This document shows, one piece after another, positions 32,893 to 42,516 of a stretch of DNA of 64,000 bases (within the stretch, counting starts at the first letter, position 1; every line of letters starts with the position of its first letter). The translations under genes were made by a program, and so were the position numbers. This stretch comes from Solitalea lacus (GTDB lineage: Bacteria > Bacteroidota > Bacteroidia > Sphingobacteriales > Sphingobacteriaceae): contig NZ_CP091740.1 of assembly GCF_022014595.1 (NCBI RefSeq), forward strand, positions 1,848,200 through 1,912,199. Direction: 5' to 3'. The notes beneath the pieces are model-generated. The model was not told where the DNA came from. It saw nothing but the letters and a program-made list of their open reading frames with translations, and did no database searches.

Positions 32893-35166
32893 TTATTCAA
32901 CTATCCTTAGTTTGGCAAATTTAAGTAAAAGCTGCTTTTGTCCAAGCTCCTTAAAGAATATAGTTGCTTTTATATCCGGTTTTTTTCCATCCAAATTTAT
33001 CACCTTACCAAAACCAAAACGTTCATGTTCAACTTCCATGCCTACTTGTAAATCAGAGGTATCACTTGGAGCAAAACCTTCGGTTGGCGTATGAGCTTTA
33101 GCCAATAACTGAGTGGTTTTAGGTTTAGAAGAAATTTTCGGTTTGGCCGCAAATTCTGTAAATCCTCTTCGTTCATCCCCGAAATCAATATAAGGATTTT
33201 GTTCTTTTTGCTGCTTTGCCGGATTGAAATCCAGATCGAGGAATTTTGGATCAACTTCATCCAAAAATCTGCTTGGTTCAGAATTCTGCAGTGTGCCAAA
33301 TTTGAAACGACTGGTGGCATAAGTTAAGGTCAGTTTTTTTTCAGCACGTGTGGTAGCCACATAAAACAAACGACGCTCTTCTTCCAAATCCTGACGTGAG
33401 TTTAGGGACATTTGAGAAGGGAATAAATTCTCCTCTAATCCAACAATATACACATGAGAGAATTCCAAACCCTTTGAAGAGTGTATGGTCATCAACGACA
33501 CTGTATTTTTATCTTCTTCTTCCTGCTTTTCATCACCGGTAAGAAGGGCAACATCCATCAAAAACTGGCTGATACTACGGTCTTCTATATCTTCACGTTC
33601 ACTAAACTCTTTAATACCGTTTAGTAATTCCTGAATGTTTTCATAACGGCTAAGCCCTTCAATTGACTTGTCAGCATGCAATTCACGCAAAATGCCTGAT
33701 TGCTTTGCAATATGTTCTGCAACATCATAAGCACTGTTGCTTTTGGCAAGTGCTTGAAAACTGCGAATCATGGTGGCAAAATTCATGACGTTTTCCACCC
33801 CACGACCGCTTATGTATAAATGAATATTTGATACAATTTCCCACAATGGCAGGTTTTTCTCATCTGCCAAAACGATAATTTTATCCAAACTGGTTTTGCC
33901 AATACCACGTACAGGATAATTGATCACACGTTTTAAGGCTTCCTCGTCATTAGGATTAATGGTTAACCTGAAGTAGGCAATCAGATCCTTAATTTCTTTA
34001 CGCTGATAAAATGACATACCTCCGTAAATCTTATACGGAAGATTTAGCTTACGTAAAGCTTCCTCGAGAGAACGCGACTGAGCATTTGTACGATACAGAA
34101 TTGCAAAGTCGTGAAAGTTAAGTCCTTTAAGACTTCGTTCCTGAGCTATTGATTCAGCTACAATTTTGCCTTCTTCATTGTCGCTAAAAGCTCTGATTAC
34201 TTTAATTTTTTCTCCGGTTTCATTTTCAGAGAAAACATTCTTTTCGAGCTGATTTTTATTGTTTTTGATGATGCTATTGGCAACTTGAACAATATTTTGG
34301 GTAGAGCGATAATTCTGTTCCAGCTTAAATATATTCAGTTCGGGATAATCCTTTTCAAAGTTGAGAATGTTCTCAATATTGGCCCCGCGAAAGGCATAAA
34401 TACTTTGAGCATCATCTCCTACAACGCAAATATTACGATTTACTGCAGCCAGTTTTTTTACAATAATATATTGTGAAAAGTTAGTATCCTGATACTCATC
34501 AACCATCACATATTTGAATTTATGCTGGTATTTGTTCAGTATATCAGGGTATTGCTTTAATAGGATATTGGTTTTGAAAAGCAAGTCATCAAAATCCATT
34601 GCTCCGGCTTTATAACAACGCTGGGCATAAATCTCATAAAGCTCTGCCATTTTACTTCTGCCCGAAGAGAAATCATCAGCTTGTATTTGCTCATTCTTTT
34701 TGTATTCAGCAACCGAAATTAGATTGTTCTTTGCAGAGGAGATTCTGTTTAAAACGAAGTTTACATTGTACAGCTTATCATCAAGCTGTTGTTCCTTAAT
34801 GATGGTTCGTAATAAGCTTTTGCTATCGTCCGTATCGTAAATGGTGAAATTGCTCGGATAACCTAGTTTATCGGCTTCAACACGTAAGATACGGGCAAAA
34901 ATGGAGTGAAAAGTACCCATCCAGATATTGCGTGCATCGGGGCCTACAATGGCTGAAATACGCTCACGCATTTCACGAGCAGCTTTATTAGTAAACGTTA
35001 AGGCTAAAATATTAAACGGATCAACCCCTTTATTAATTAAGTGGGCAATGCGATATGTAATTACACGAGTTTTTCCAGAGCCCGCTCCGGCAATAATCAT
35101 CAATGGGCCTTCAGTGCATTCAACAGCACTTCTTTGCGTAGGATTTAATTTATCTAAATAACTCAA
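32893..35166 (-). CDS. UvrD/PcrA-type DNA helicase
   Basis: The 757-residue superfamily 1A helicase unwinds DNA in repair and removes stalled complexes. Walker A is AGAGSGKT (about 26-33), motif II is VDEYQDTN, motif III is VVGDDAQSIYAFRGA, motif IV/V is TIHSSKGLEFSHVYIVGLEE, and motif VI is YVATTRAEKKL. The C-terminal Tudor-like segment VGMEVEHERFGFGKVINLDG is the one PcrA uses to bind RNA polymerase. Length matches PcrA/UvrD. It lies upstream of the DUF4290 gene on the same strand. Confidence 0.95.
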   Translation of the reverse strand: MSYLDKLNPTQRSAVECTEGPLMIIAGAGSGKTRVITYRIAHLINKGVDPFNILALTFTNKAAREMRERISAIVGPDARNIWMGTFHSIFARILRVEADKLGYPSNFTIYDTDDSKSLLRTIIKEQQLDDKLYNVNFVLNRISSAKNNLISVAEYKKNEQIQADDFSSGRSKMAELYEIYAQRCYKAGAMDFDDLLFKTNILLKQYPDILNKYQHKFKYVMVDEYQDTNFSQYIIVKKLAAVNRNICVVGDDAQSIYAFRGANIENILNFEKDYPELNIFKLEQNYRSTQNIVQVANSIIKNNKNQLEKNVFSENETGEKIKVIRAFSDNEEGKIVAESIAQERSLKGLNFHDFAILYRTNAQSRSLEEALRKLNLPYKIYGGMSFYQRKEIKDLIAYFRLTINPNDEEALKRVINYPVRGIGKTSLDKIIVLADEKNLPLWEIVSNIHLYISGRGVENVMNFATMIRSFQALAKSNSAYDVAEHIAKQSGILRELHADKSIEGLSRYENIQELLNGIKEFSEREDIEDRSISQFLMDVALLTGDEKQEEEDKNTVSLMTIHSSKGLEFSHVYIVGLEENLFPSQMSLNSRQDLEEERRLFYVATTRAEKKLTLTYATSRFKFGTLQNSEPSRFLDEVDPKFLDLDFNPAKQQKEQNPYIDFGDERRGFTEFAAKPKISSKPKTTQLLAKAHTPTEGFAPSDTSDLQVGMEVEHERFGFGKVINLDGKKPDIKATIFFKELGQKQLLLKFAKLRIVE

Positions 35167-35255
35167 TTGAACTCCCCAATTTTAAAAGCCTGCTAAGTTA
35201 AGCAAACTTATTGAAGTAAGAGGAAAAACAGGATGTTTAAGGTAGCGTTTCCTGA

Positions 35256-35849
35256 TTAGCGTTTACGGGCCTCGGCTTCTTCTTTAAGACCATAATCGCT
35301 GGTAATCCAAATTACCACTCTTCTGTTCTTAGCTCGGCCAGTTTCAGTCTCGTTTGATGCAATAGGTTGCGTATCTCCAACCCCATAAGCGTTTAATCTT
35401 TCTGGAGCAATATCATGGGCAATAAGGTATTTTCTAACCTCGTCTGCTCTTTTATAAGATAATGAAATGTTGTATGCATCATCTCCCGAATTATCTGTAT
35501 GACCTTGTATTATGTTGTATGTTTTAGCGTATTTTTTAAGAATAGCCACCAATCGGTTTACGGAAGATTCAGCCTCTGGACGTAATTCATATTTGTTAAG
35601 ATCAAAAAATACTTCATTCACGAAAGTTATTTTAATTGAATCACCAACTCTTTCAACTTTACTGTCCTTTACATAGCGTTGAATTTCAAACGCTTGTTTG
35701 TCCATGTATTTCTTGATGTAGGTGCTGGAACTTGCAGTTTTGGCTTTTTGGGTAGAATTACAAGAATGGAGGCCAAAGCATAGTATCCCCACAATCGGAA
35801 TACATAACAACAAGAAGCTGCGCTTTGGTATGTTTTTCATCATAAACAA
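35256..35849 (-). CDS. OmpA-family lipoprotein
   Basis: The 197-residue protein has a lipoprotein signal (IVGILCFGLHSC, Cys about residue 30) and a C-terminal OmpA domain (about 75-185) with the peptidoglycan-binding pattern IIQGHTDNSGDDAYNISLSY and RAKNRRVVIWI. It would sit in the outer membrane and hold the peptidoglycan, like Pal. There are several possible starts (Met1, Met3, Met4). It is a single gene, with no Tol genes nearby. Confidence 0.88.
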   Translation of the reverse strand: MFMMKNIPKRSFLLLCIPIVGILCFGLHSCNSTQKAKTASSSTYIKKYMDKQAFEIQRYVKDSKVERVGDSIKITFVNEVFFDLNKYELRPEAESSVNRLVAILKKYAKTYNIIQGHTDNSGDDAYNISLSYKRADEVRKYLIAHDIAPERLNAYGVGDTQPIASNETETGRAKNRRVVIWITSDYGLKEEAEARKR

Positions 35850-36090
35850 TTAATAAACAGATCGATTTTATAACAAACCTACACGATTTAAGCGAAATAG
35901 CAAGTAGTTGTGCAAAAAAGTTGTTATGGTAAAAATAAATACTTTTTAGTTAAAATTAATTAATATTAGTTAGTATCTTGACTCGTTTTACCTTAAGTAA
36001 ATCAATTTTAGCTTATGTTCGAAAAAATTACAAACAAGCCGTTTCATATTTCTATATTTCTTTCTTCCTTTGTCCCCAAATTCTAATTTC

Positions 36091-37479
36091 ATGGATACCA
36101 TCAAGAACTATATTGAAGCTAACAAACAACGTTTCCTCGATGAACTGTTTGATATTTTGCGCTTCCCCTCGGTTAGTGCCGATCCTCAATACAAAGAATC
36201 TGTATTAAAAACGGCTGATTATCTTCAACAACGCCTGATTGATGCCGGCGCTGATAAAGTTGAAGTATGCCCAACGGCAGGATATCCAATAGTTTACGGT
36301 GAGAAGATTATCGATCCTTCCTTGCCAACTGTAGTAGTTTACGGTCATTATGATGTTCAACCGGCAGATCCACTTGAATTGTGGCATACACCTCCGTTTG
36401 AACCGACTGTGAAAATTACAGAGGAGCATCCTGAAGGGGCGATTTATGCACGTGGCGCTTGTGACGATAAAGGTCAGATGTATATGCACGTTAAGGCATT
36501 TGAGCTGATGATGAAAACAAACACACTGCCTTGTAATGTGAAATTCATGATTGAAGGGGAAGAGGAAGTAGGTTCTGCTAACCTTGCAACCTTTGTTAAA
36601 GCTAACAAGGAGCGTTTGAAAGGTGATGTAGTATTAATTTCTGATACTTCAATGATTGCCAACGATACTCCATCAATTGAGTGTGGCTTACGTGGTTTAG
36701 CTTATATGGAAGTAGAAGTTATTGGTCCTAACCGTGACTTGCATTCCGGCGTTTATGGTGGTGCGGTGGCTAACCCTGCAACCATCTTAGCAAAAATGAT
36801 TGCTTCATTACATGATGAAAATAACCACATTACCATTCCTGGGTTTTACGATAAGGTAATTGAGCTTTCTGATGCAGAGCGTGCTGAAATGGCAAAACAA
36901 CCGTTCAGTGAAGCAGCATACAAGAAAGATTTGAATATTGACGAAGTTTGGGGTGAAAAAGGTTACAGTACAATTGAACGCACTTCAATTCGTCCAACAT
37001 TGGAAGTTAACGGTATTTGGAGCGGTTATATTGGTGAAGGAGCTAAAACCGTGTTACCTTCAAAAGCAAATGCAAAAATTTCTATGCGTTTAGTGCCTGG
37101 TCAGGATTCGCATGAAATTTCAGAATTGTTTGCAAAACACATTGAATCGATTGCTCCTAAATACGTGAAAGTGAAAGTTTCTGCTCATCATGGAGGAGAA
37201 CCAGTGGTGACCCCAACTGATTCAGTTCCGTTTAAGGCAGCAAGCAAGGCAATGGAAGAAAGTTTTGGTAAAAAACCTATTCCAACTCGTGGAGGAGGAA
37301 GTATTCCTATTGTTGCTTTGTTTGAAAAGGAACTTGGGTTAAAATCAGTGTTGATGGGCTTTGGCTTAGATTCAGATGCATTGCACTCTCCTAATGAGAA
37401 ATACGGTTTGTTCAATTACTACAAAGGAATTGAAACTATTCCGTTGTTCTTTAAGCACTATGCTGAATTGAGTAAATAA
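36091..37479 (+). CDS. M20 family dipeptidase
   Basis: The 462-residue metallopeptidase (start at ATG 36091, MDTIKNYIEANKQRF; an upstream TTG is less likely) has the M20 zinc motifs: VYGHYDVQPADP, ARGACDDKGQMYMHV with the metal-bridging Asp, and MIEGEEEVGSANL with the catalytic Glu. The lid domain follows (RTSIRPTLEVNGIWSGYIGE). It cleaves dipeptides, probably in the cytoplasm since no signal peptide is seen. It is a single gene ending at a hairpin terminator. Confidence 0.92.
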   Translation: MDTIKNYIEANKQRFLDELFDILRFPSVSADPQYKESVLKTADYLQQRLIDAGADKVEVCPTAGYPIVYGEKIIDPSLPTVVVYGHYDVQPADPLELWHTPPFEPTVKITEEHPEGAIYARGACDDKGQMYMHVKAFELMMKTNTLPCNVKFMIEGEEEVGSANLATFVKANKERLKGDVVLISDTSMIANDTPSIECGLRGLAYMEVEVIGPNRDLHSGVYGGAVANPATILAKMIASLHDENNHITIPGFYDKVIELSDAERAEMAKQPFSEAAYKKDLNIDEVWGEKGYSTIERTSIRPTLEVNGIWSGYIGEGAKTVLPSKANAKISMRLVPGQDSHEISELFAKHIESIAPKYVKVKVSAHHGGEPVVTPTDSVPFKAASKAMEESFGKKPIPTRGGGSIPIVALFEKELGLKSVLMGFGLDSDALHSPNEKYGLFNYYKGIETIPLFFKHYAELSK

Positions 37480-37500
37480 TCAAACTAAAAGAGATAGTTT

Positions 37501-37530
37501 AAAAAAGGCAGCTTAAGGTTGCCTTTTTTG
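37501..37530 (+). terminator. terminator of the M20 dipeptidase gene
   Basis: AAAAAAGGCA pairs with TGCCTTTTTT across a short loop, 21 bp after the stop codon. The run of A and T would also work on the other strand. Confidence 0.85.
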
Positions 37531-37695
37531 TTGGCAGATGTAGAGACAGACGCCCATGTTGTTTGAAAATGAGTAATGTATTGGGGACTATGGGGAAATA
37601 ATTCAACTTAAATTTTGTAACTATTGGTTAATTGAATTGGTATAAGTTATTTAAATAAGGTCACTTGCCAAACCAAACCAGGACCTTGTTCTCTT

Positions 37696-38520
37696 ATGAC
37701 ATTTTCACCAACCAGAATCTTGGGCTTTGCGCAGGGGCAAAGAATCCGTGTCATTTTCTTTTTTCTGTCAGTTTGTATCCTTCTTTTAATTCCTAAACAT
37801 TCTGATACTGCGGTATTGTGCAGCCCCATTAGAGAGAGAGCCGTTTATAAGAACCATCTTAATTACAGGTTCAATGCTTATGGCGATTTTCTATTAAAAA
37901 GATATTCGGTTCACGGCATAGACGTATCCCGTTATCAAAATAAAATTGATTGGAAGAAAGTAAAAGAGTTAAATAAATGTGATAATACCATTTCCTTTGT
38001 TTATATAAAAGCATCAGAAGGAGAGGATGATATTGATCCAATGTTTTCATATAACTGGTTAGAAACCAGAAAAGCAAACTTAAAAAGAGGAGCTTATCAT
38101 TACTTTAAACCCAAACGCTCGGGTAAAAAGCAGGCAAAATTATTTTTAGCCACCGTAAATCATTTTCCCGGAGATCTTCCACCGGTGGTAGATGTGGAAG
38201 AAAAAGGTAAAATGAAGCTCAAGCCTTTTCAGAAAAACTTACGGGAATTTATCGTTGAAGTTGAAAAAAAGGTTGGAGAAAAACCGGTCATTTATTGTAG
38301 TTATCGATTTTACCAGGATTTTATTAAAAATGGTTTTAAGGATTATCCATGTTGGATAGCCAACTATCATCAAACTAAATTATTGGGAAACGGTAATAAT
38401 TGGCATTTTTGGCAACATACAGATACTGGGCGAGTTAAGGGAATAATTGGTAGAGTTGATCTCAATACCTTTAATGGATCAATGGATGATCTTGAGAAAC
38501 TTTGCATTAAAAGTATTTAG
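37696..38520 (+). CDS. GH25 lysozyme family protein (paralogue 1)
   Basis: The 274-residue protein has an N-terminal membrane anchor or signal (VIFFFLSVCILLLI) and a GH25 muramidase domain (about residues 70-270). Motifs: SVHGIDVSRYQNKIDW, FVYIKASEGEDDIDPMF, RGAYHYFKPKRSGKKQA, DLPPVVDVEEKG with the catalytic acid pair, and FWQHTDTGRVKGI. It is a close paralogue of the gene at 40559. It probably cleaves the glycan of peptidoglycan in the periplasm for growth or remodelling. It is followed 78 bp downstream by a GyrI-like gene. Confidence 0.9.
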   Translation: MTFSPTRILGFAQGQRIRVIFFFLSVCILLLIPKHSDTAVLCSPIRERAVYKNHLNYRFNAYGDFLLKRYSVHGIDVSRYQNKIDWKKVKELNKCDNTISFVYIKASEGEDDIDPMFSYNWLETRKANLKRGAYHYFKPKRSGKKQAKLFLATVNHFPGDLPPVVDVEEKGKMKLKPFQKNLREFIVEVEKKVGEKPVIYCSYRFYQDFIKNGFKDYPCWIANYHQTKLLGNGNNWHFWQHTDTGRVKGIIGRVDLNTFNGSMDDLEKLCIKSI

Positions 38521-38598
38521 TCTTTATAGGTTGATTTTTGAATGTCTGCTGACATAGGGTTGTCATACAGACGCTTTTTATTTGAAAATAAAACGATT

Positions 38599-39219
38599 AT
38601 GAAGATTGATCTTACCAAGCAATTTAAAAGTTACTATTCAGCTAAATTAAAACCCGAGTTAATAGAAATTGAACCAGCACAATTTTTATCAATAGAAGGA
38701 ATAGGAGATCCTTCCGGAAAAACTTTTTCGGATAATATACAAACACTTTACGCAGTTGCTTATGCAATCAAATTTGGTTGGAAGGCGAGAAACAAGGATT
38801 TTACTGTTGCAAAATTGGAAGGTTTATGGTGGTTTGATGAACAGAAATTTGGAAGTTATGGGCTGGCTGATGCACCTATGAAAGTTTCACGTGATGAATG
38901 GAATTACCGAATGTTAATTCGATTGCCAGACTTTGTAACTCAGGCAGATGTGCATGAAGCCATTGAAACGGTAATTCTTAAAAAGAATTTATTTCTTGCC
39001 AAAAATTGCTCCTTATTTAGAATGCATGAAGGAGCGGTAGTGCAATTACTCCATGTTGGACCGTTTGCAGAAGAACCCGGATCTTTGCTTCAAATCCAGG
39101 AATTTATAAATCAAAATAACTTAAAACGAAACGGTGTTCATCATGAGATTTACCTGTCTGATTTCAGAAAGGTTTCTTCTGATAAGCTTAAAACAATACT
39201 AAGGGAACCTGTAATATAG
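38599..39219 (+). CDS. GyrI-like small-molecule-binding domain protein
   Basis: The 206-residue protein (start at ATG 38599, MKIDLTKQFKSYYSAKLKPE) is a stand-alone GyrI-like/AraC effector-binding type protein: LIEIEPAQFLSIEGIGDPSG, then AYAIKFGWKARNKDFTVAKL and EGLWWFDE, then AVVQLLHVGPFAEEP. No DNA-binding domain is attached. The family binds or hydrolyses small compounds. An upstream ATG at 38542 would add 19 residues that look non-coding. It ends at a terminator. Confidence 0.83.
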   Translation: MKIDLTKQFKSYYSAKLKPELIEIEPAQFLSIEGIGDPSGKTFSDNIQTLYAVAYAIKFGWKARNKDFTVAKLEGLWWFDEQKFGSYGLADAPMKVSRDEWNYRMLIRLPDFVTQADVHEAIETVILKKNLFLAKNCSLFRMHEGAVVQLLHVGPFAEEPGSLLQIQEFINQNNLKRNGVHHEIYLSDFRKVSSDKLKTILREPVI

Positions 39220-39222
39220 GCC

Positions 39223-39252
39223 ATAGATGATGGTTTATCGACCATCATCTAT
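39223..39252. terminator. bidirectional terminator
   Basis: ATAGATGATGGT pairs perfectly with ACCATCATCTAT around TTATCG, followed by TTTAAA. It lies between the convergent GyrI-like gene and the outer-membrane barrel gene. Confidence 0.8.
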
Positions 39253-39271
39253 TTTAAACTATGCATGGTTT

Positions 39272-40411
39272 TTAAAATGCCTCATTAAAGGCGAAGTACG
39301 TTCCTGATTCTCTCGGTAAACCGTTTGGCTTATTTCCCCAAGCGAAATCAACACGCAGACACATTCGTGCTTTGGGATTGAACATATAACGTGCACCAAA
39401 CCCATAAGTAGGTTTTATATCTTTCCACTCAAATTGGTGATTCATAAATGCATTTCCAACACCGGCAAAACCGGCCACTGTTATTCGGGATAGTGAAAAT
39501 AACCCTGCATCAGAACGATTTGAAAACGGAGTATAGCGATATTCGGACTGTAAAACGGAATAGTTCTGCCCTAAATATCTTCCATTGTAATAACCTCTCA
39601 TTAAGTTGGCACTGCCAAGTTGAGCCAAACTATAAAAAGGGATCGTATTTCCTTGGACTGAACTAAAGTATCCCTGAAAGCCAATATACTGATTACGGGT
39701 AACCTGTCTGAATATCCGTCCGTCAAATGTTAGCTGATTGGTGGTATATTTACCTGATCCAATGGTATGAACATTTATCAATCTCACAAAATAACCCTTG
39801 TGTGTTTGGTTTTCGTAATCGCGGGTATCATAAGTAACAACACCTCCAAGGAAAATATCATTGCCACCATCTTTGCCTTCTAAATCGGAGTTTGCTAATG
39901 GTTTTTCCGTACTTAAATCAGTGAAATGTGTCGACTGAAACATTGATCCAACTCCAAGAAAGAGGTTTCTGGTTACCTTTCTTTCTACAAAAGCAAGTAG
40001 ATTTTTACGGTTCGAATTGATCTTTGGATATTGTCCATCAGGTAATCTTCCGGCACCATAAAAATAAACTGGATAATCGATGAAGCTAAAGTTGGCGTAA
40101 GCATGCCATTTATTGCCTTCGGTATAAAGGTTGTTTAGCAAATTTATCATCGTTTGTTTATTTACTGTGTACGAATTATAGGAGTACAAAAAGGATGGTC
40201 GGGTTATGGTTTTATCACCTAACTGGTAGGATAAAATAGCTCCAGCTCCAAATTCAAGTTTTGTAACGGGCGAAATGCCTATTACCGGAAATGCCAGAAA
40301 TTGAAGTTTCTTTAAAGATGGTGGTTTAGGCAATGAATCTGTTTGTGCGAAGGTACGATGTAGGAAACAGTTGAAAAGTAAAAAGAAAACAAGAAATAGT
40401 TTGGATTTCAT
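39272..40411 (-). CDS. BamA/TamA-type outer-membrane barrel protein without POTRA domains
   Basis: The 379-residue protein has a signal peptide (LLFNCFLHRTFAQ) and a beta barrel of the surface-antigen (Omp85) type, with the typical ANLMRGYYNGRYLGQN, then SEYRYTPF, and the final strands CLRVDFAWG and YFAFNEAF ending in Phe. POTRA domains are absent, so it is a stand-alone barrel, perhaps a phospholipase-associated or transport-type Omp85 relative. The function is unknown. It is a single gene. Confidence 0.83.
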   Translation of the reverse strand: MKSKLFLVFFLLFNCFLHRTFAQTDSLPKPPSLKKLQFLAFPVIGISPVTKLEFGAGAILSYQLGDKTITRPSFLYSYNSYTVNKQTMINLLNNLYTEGNKWHAYANFSFIDYPVYFYGAGRLPDGQYPKINSNRKNLLAFVERKVTRNLFLGVGSMFQSTHFTDLSTEKPLANSDLEGKDGGNDIFLGGVVTYDTRDYENQTHKGYFVRLINVHTIGSGKYTTNQLTFDGRIFRQVTRNQYIGFQGYFSSVQGNTIPFYSLAQLGSANLMRGYYNGRYLGQNYSVLQSEYRYTPFSNRSDAGLFSLSRITVAGFAGVGNAFMNHQFEWKDIKPTYGFGARYMFNPKARMCLRVDFAWGNKPNGLPRESGTYFAFNEAF

Positions 40412-40558
40412 TAATTGAGAAAATTTGCCAAATCTACCTGATAAGGCAGGAGATTTAAATGTTTAAACATTTTATGACATTCATATTACAAATTCTGAAC
40501 TGCCGAAAACCTTACCAGAAATAGTAACAAATTTTATCTTTGTTGCTGATTTTACCAC

Positions 40559-41419
40559 ATGGCCAAACGTAGCAATAGTTCAACTCGTCCTTCTTCAAAA
40601 AAAAGTAAACGTACTCAGGGTATTCCTATTCGATATTTTTGGTGGAAAGTTAGCGGGTTTTTATTACTCATGTGCATGATAGTTTTTTACGCTCCCATGG
40701 TGCAGGCCTTTTTAGCTATAAAGGAGAGTGTTAGTGGCGAGCTTACTGATTATCGTTACGCTCATGTTGAGTCTTATGGCATCAAAATTCCTAAGCGATT
40801 TAAAGTTCATGGTATTGATGTTTCAAAATATCAATCACGAATTGATTGGGAAAGTGTGAAGAAAATGGAAGATGAAGGGGTAAAAATTGACTTTGTGTTC
40901 ATTAAAGCAACTGAAGGGCAGTTTACAATTGACTCCTATTTTCAGCGTAACTGGCGTCAGTGTAAAAACGCCGGATTAATGCGTGGAGCTTACCACTATT
41001 TCAAGCCTCGAAAATCGGGCAAATGGCAAGCTTTATTATTTCTGCAAACGGTAAATTTTGAATCGGGTGATTTACCTCCGGTTCTTGATATTGAAGAAAC
41101 AGGCCGTTTGTCTCCTGAAGATCTTCGGGCCAACCTTAAAGAATGGTTAGATATTGTGGAGAAAAAGGTAGGGGAGAAGCCTATTATTTATACCGGTTCT
41201 AAGTTTTATGAAGACTACCTTAAAGGTTATTTTGACGAATATCCGTATTGGATTGCTCATTATTATCAGTCAAGTCTAAAACTTGAGGACGATACCAGGT
41301 GGAGCTTTTGGCAACATTCGGATATTGGAAAAGTTAATGGTATTAGGCACAAGGTTGATTTTAACGTGTTTAACGGCAGCTTGGAAGATTTAAAAGACCT
41401 CTGCCTGGAGTTGGACTAA
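40559..41419 (+). CDS. GH25 lysozyme family protein (paralogue 2)
   Basis: This is a 286-residue protein. A basic N-terminus (KRSNSSTRPSSKKSKRTQG) precedes one membrane helix (WKVSGFLLLMCMIVFYAPMV), so it is probably anchored in the inner membrane and faces the periplasm. The GH25 domain (about residues 80-285) has VHGIDVSKYQSRIDWESVKK, RGAYHYFKPRKSGKWQA, DLPPVLDIEETG with the catalytic acids, and FWQHSDIGKVNGI. It is about half identical by eye to the paralogue at 37696. It is a single gene. Confidence 0.9.
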   Translation: MAKRSNSSTRPSSKKSKRTQGIPIRYFWWKVSGFLLLMCMIVFYAPMVQAFLAIKESVSGELTDYRYAHVESYGIKIPKRFKVHGIDVSKYQSRIDWESVKKMEDEGVKIDFVFIKATEGQFTIDSYFQRNWRQCKNAGLMRGAYHYFKPRKSGKWQALLFLQTVNFESGDLPPVLDIEETGRLSPEDLRANLKEWLDIVEKKVGEKPIIYTGSKFYEDYLKGYFDEYPYWIAHYYQSSLKLEDDTRWSFWQHSDIGKVNGIRHKVDFNVFNGSLEDLKDLCLELD

Positions 41420-41543
41420 AATCCAATTAACTATCTATGTAGAATGAGTTCTTAAATAAGAGCTTTGTGAGTTTGTTCGGATTGCGTATAATAGCTATCA
41501 AATAATTTAAACGTATTTACAACTCAAAAATCAATTTTATTTA

Positions 41544-42422
41544 ATGAAAAAGGTCTATCTAAGTGATTCAGGGCCAAAAGTATCGGCCGCTATTTATGGT
41601 TTTTGGCGTTGGGGGACTGAAGGAAAAGTGAGCGCCGAGGATATGGATGGAATACTAGAACATTGTTTAAATCTTGGTATTAACACCTTTGATCACGCCG
41701 ATTATTACGGTAATTACTCCTGCGAAGAGCTATTTGGAAAAGTGGTGCGCCAAAAATCTATTAAGCGGGAAGACATTGTGCTATTTACCAAATGCGGAAT
41801 AGTTAAAAAAGGAACTAGCGGAGTTAATTTCGATTATATCAATTCATCTGCCGAGTACATTAAAAAAAGCGTTGACAATTCCCTCAGAAATCTTCAAACG
41901 GATTACGTTGACATCTTTTTGTTAGATAATCTTGATCATATTTCAAACTTGGAGGAAACTGCAGGGGCTGTTTTACAGTTAATTGAAGCGGGTAAAATAA
42001 AACATTTTGGTGTAGCCAATTTAACGGCCTCGCAACATCAACTTATTTCTTCTTATTTGCGCGTGCCGGTGGTAACCAGTCATATCGAGTTAAACCTATT
42101 GAATACTTCAGCAATTGATGATGGCAGGTTTGATTTTATTCGTCAGAAGTACAGCAAACCGCTGGCATGGTCTCCATTAGCCGGTGGTCGTATTTTGGAT
42201 GGATCTGATGAACAGGCAGTTAAATTGAGATCCAAACTGGATGAAGTGGCACAAAAATATAATGCCAATGTGGAAGAAACTGCTGTGGCCTGGTTAATTA
42301 AGCTTGGGGCACTACCTATTATTGGAGCCTTAAATATGCAAAGAATTACTAATGCGGCTAAAGCCTTTGATATTAATATGTCGCATGAAGACTGGTATGA
42401 AATTTATCAAACAGTTAAATAA
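41544..42422 (+). CDS. aldo/keto reductase
   Basis: The 292-residue NADPH-dependent oxidoreductase has a TIM-barrel fold. Catalytic Asp and Tyr lie in NTFDHADYYGNYSCEELFG, the Lys in VLFTKCGIV, then QTDYVDIFLLDNLDH, and the C-terminal cofactor segment LPIIGALNMQRITNAAKAF. It resembles the YdhF group. The substrate is not predictable. It is a single gene, and a strong hairpin separates it from the convergent DUF2490 gene. Confidence 0.9.
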   Translation: MKKVYLSDSGPKVSAAIYGFWRWGTEGKVSAEDMDGILEHCLNLGINTFDHADYYGNYSCEELFGKVVRQKSIKREDIVLFTKCGIVKKGTSGVNFDYINSSAEYIKKSVDNSLRNLQTDYVDIFLLDNLDHISNLEETAGAVLQLIEAGKIKHFGVANLTASQHQLISSYLRVPVVTSHIELNLLNTSAIDDGRFDFIRQKYSKPLAWSPLAGGRILDGSDEQAVKLRSKLDEVAQKYNANVEETAVAWLIKLGALPIIGALNMQRITNAAKAFDINMSHEDWYEIYQTVK

Positions 42423-42431
42423 TAAATAGAT

Positions 42432-42484
42432 ATACCGAATAATGAATGTAAAGGAAGACTGACCCAAAGTTCGTTATTCGGTAT
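42432..42484. terminator. bidirectional hairpin terminator
   Basis: ATACCGAATAATGAA (42432-42446) pairs with TTCGTTATTCGGTAT (42470-42484), with one wobble in 15 pairs and a 23-nt loop. It lies between two convergent genes. Confidence 0.65.
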
Positions 42485-42516
42485 TTCACATTAACCACAT
42501 CAGGATGCAGGATTAT

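Noticed and set aside
36070-36090. TTG start for the M20 dipeptidase
   Set aside because: ATG 36091 gives the usual family start; the seven extra residues look non-coding.
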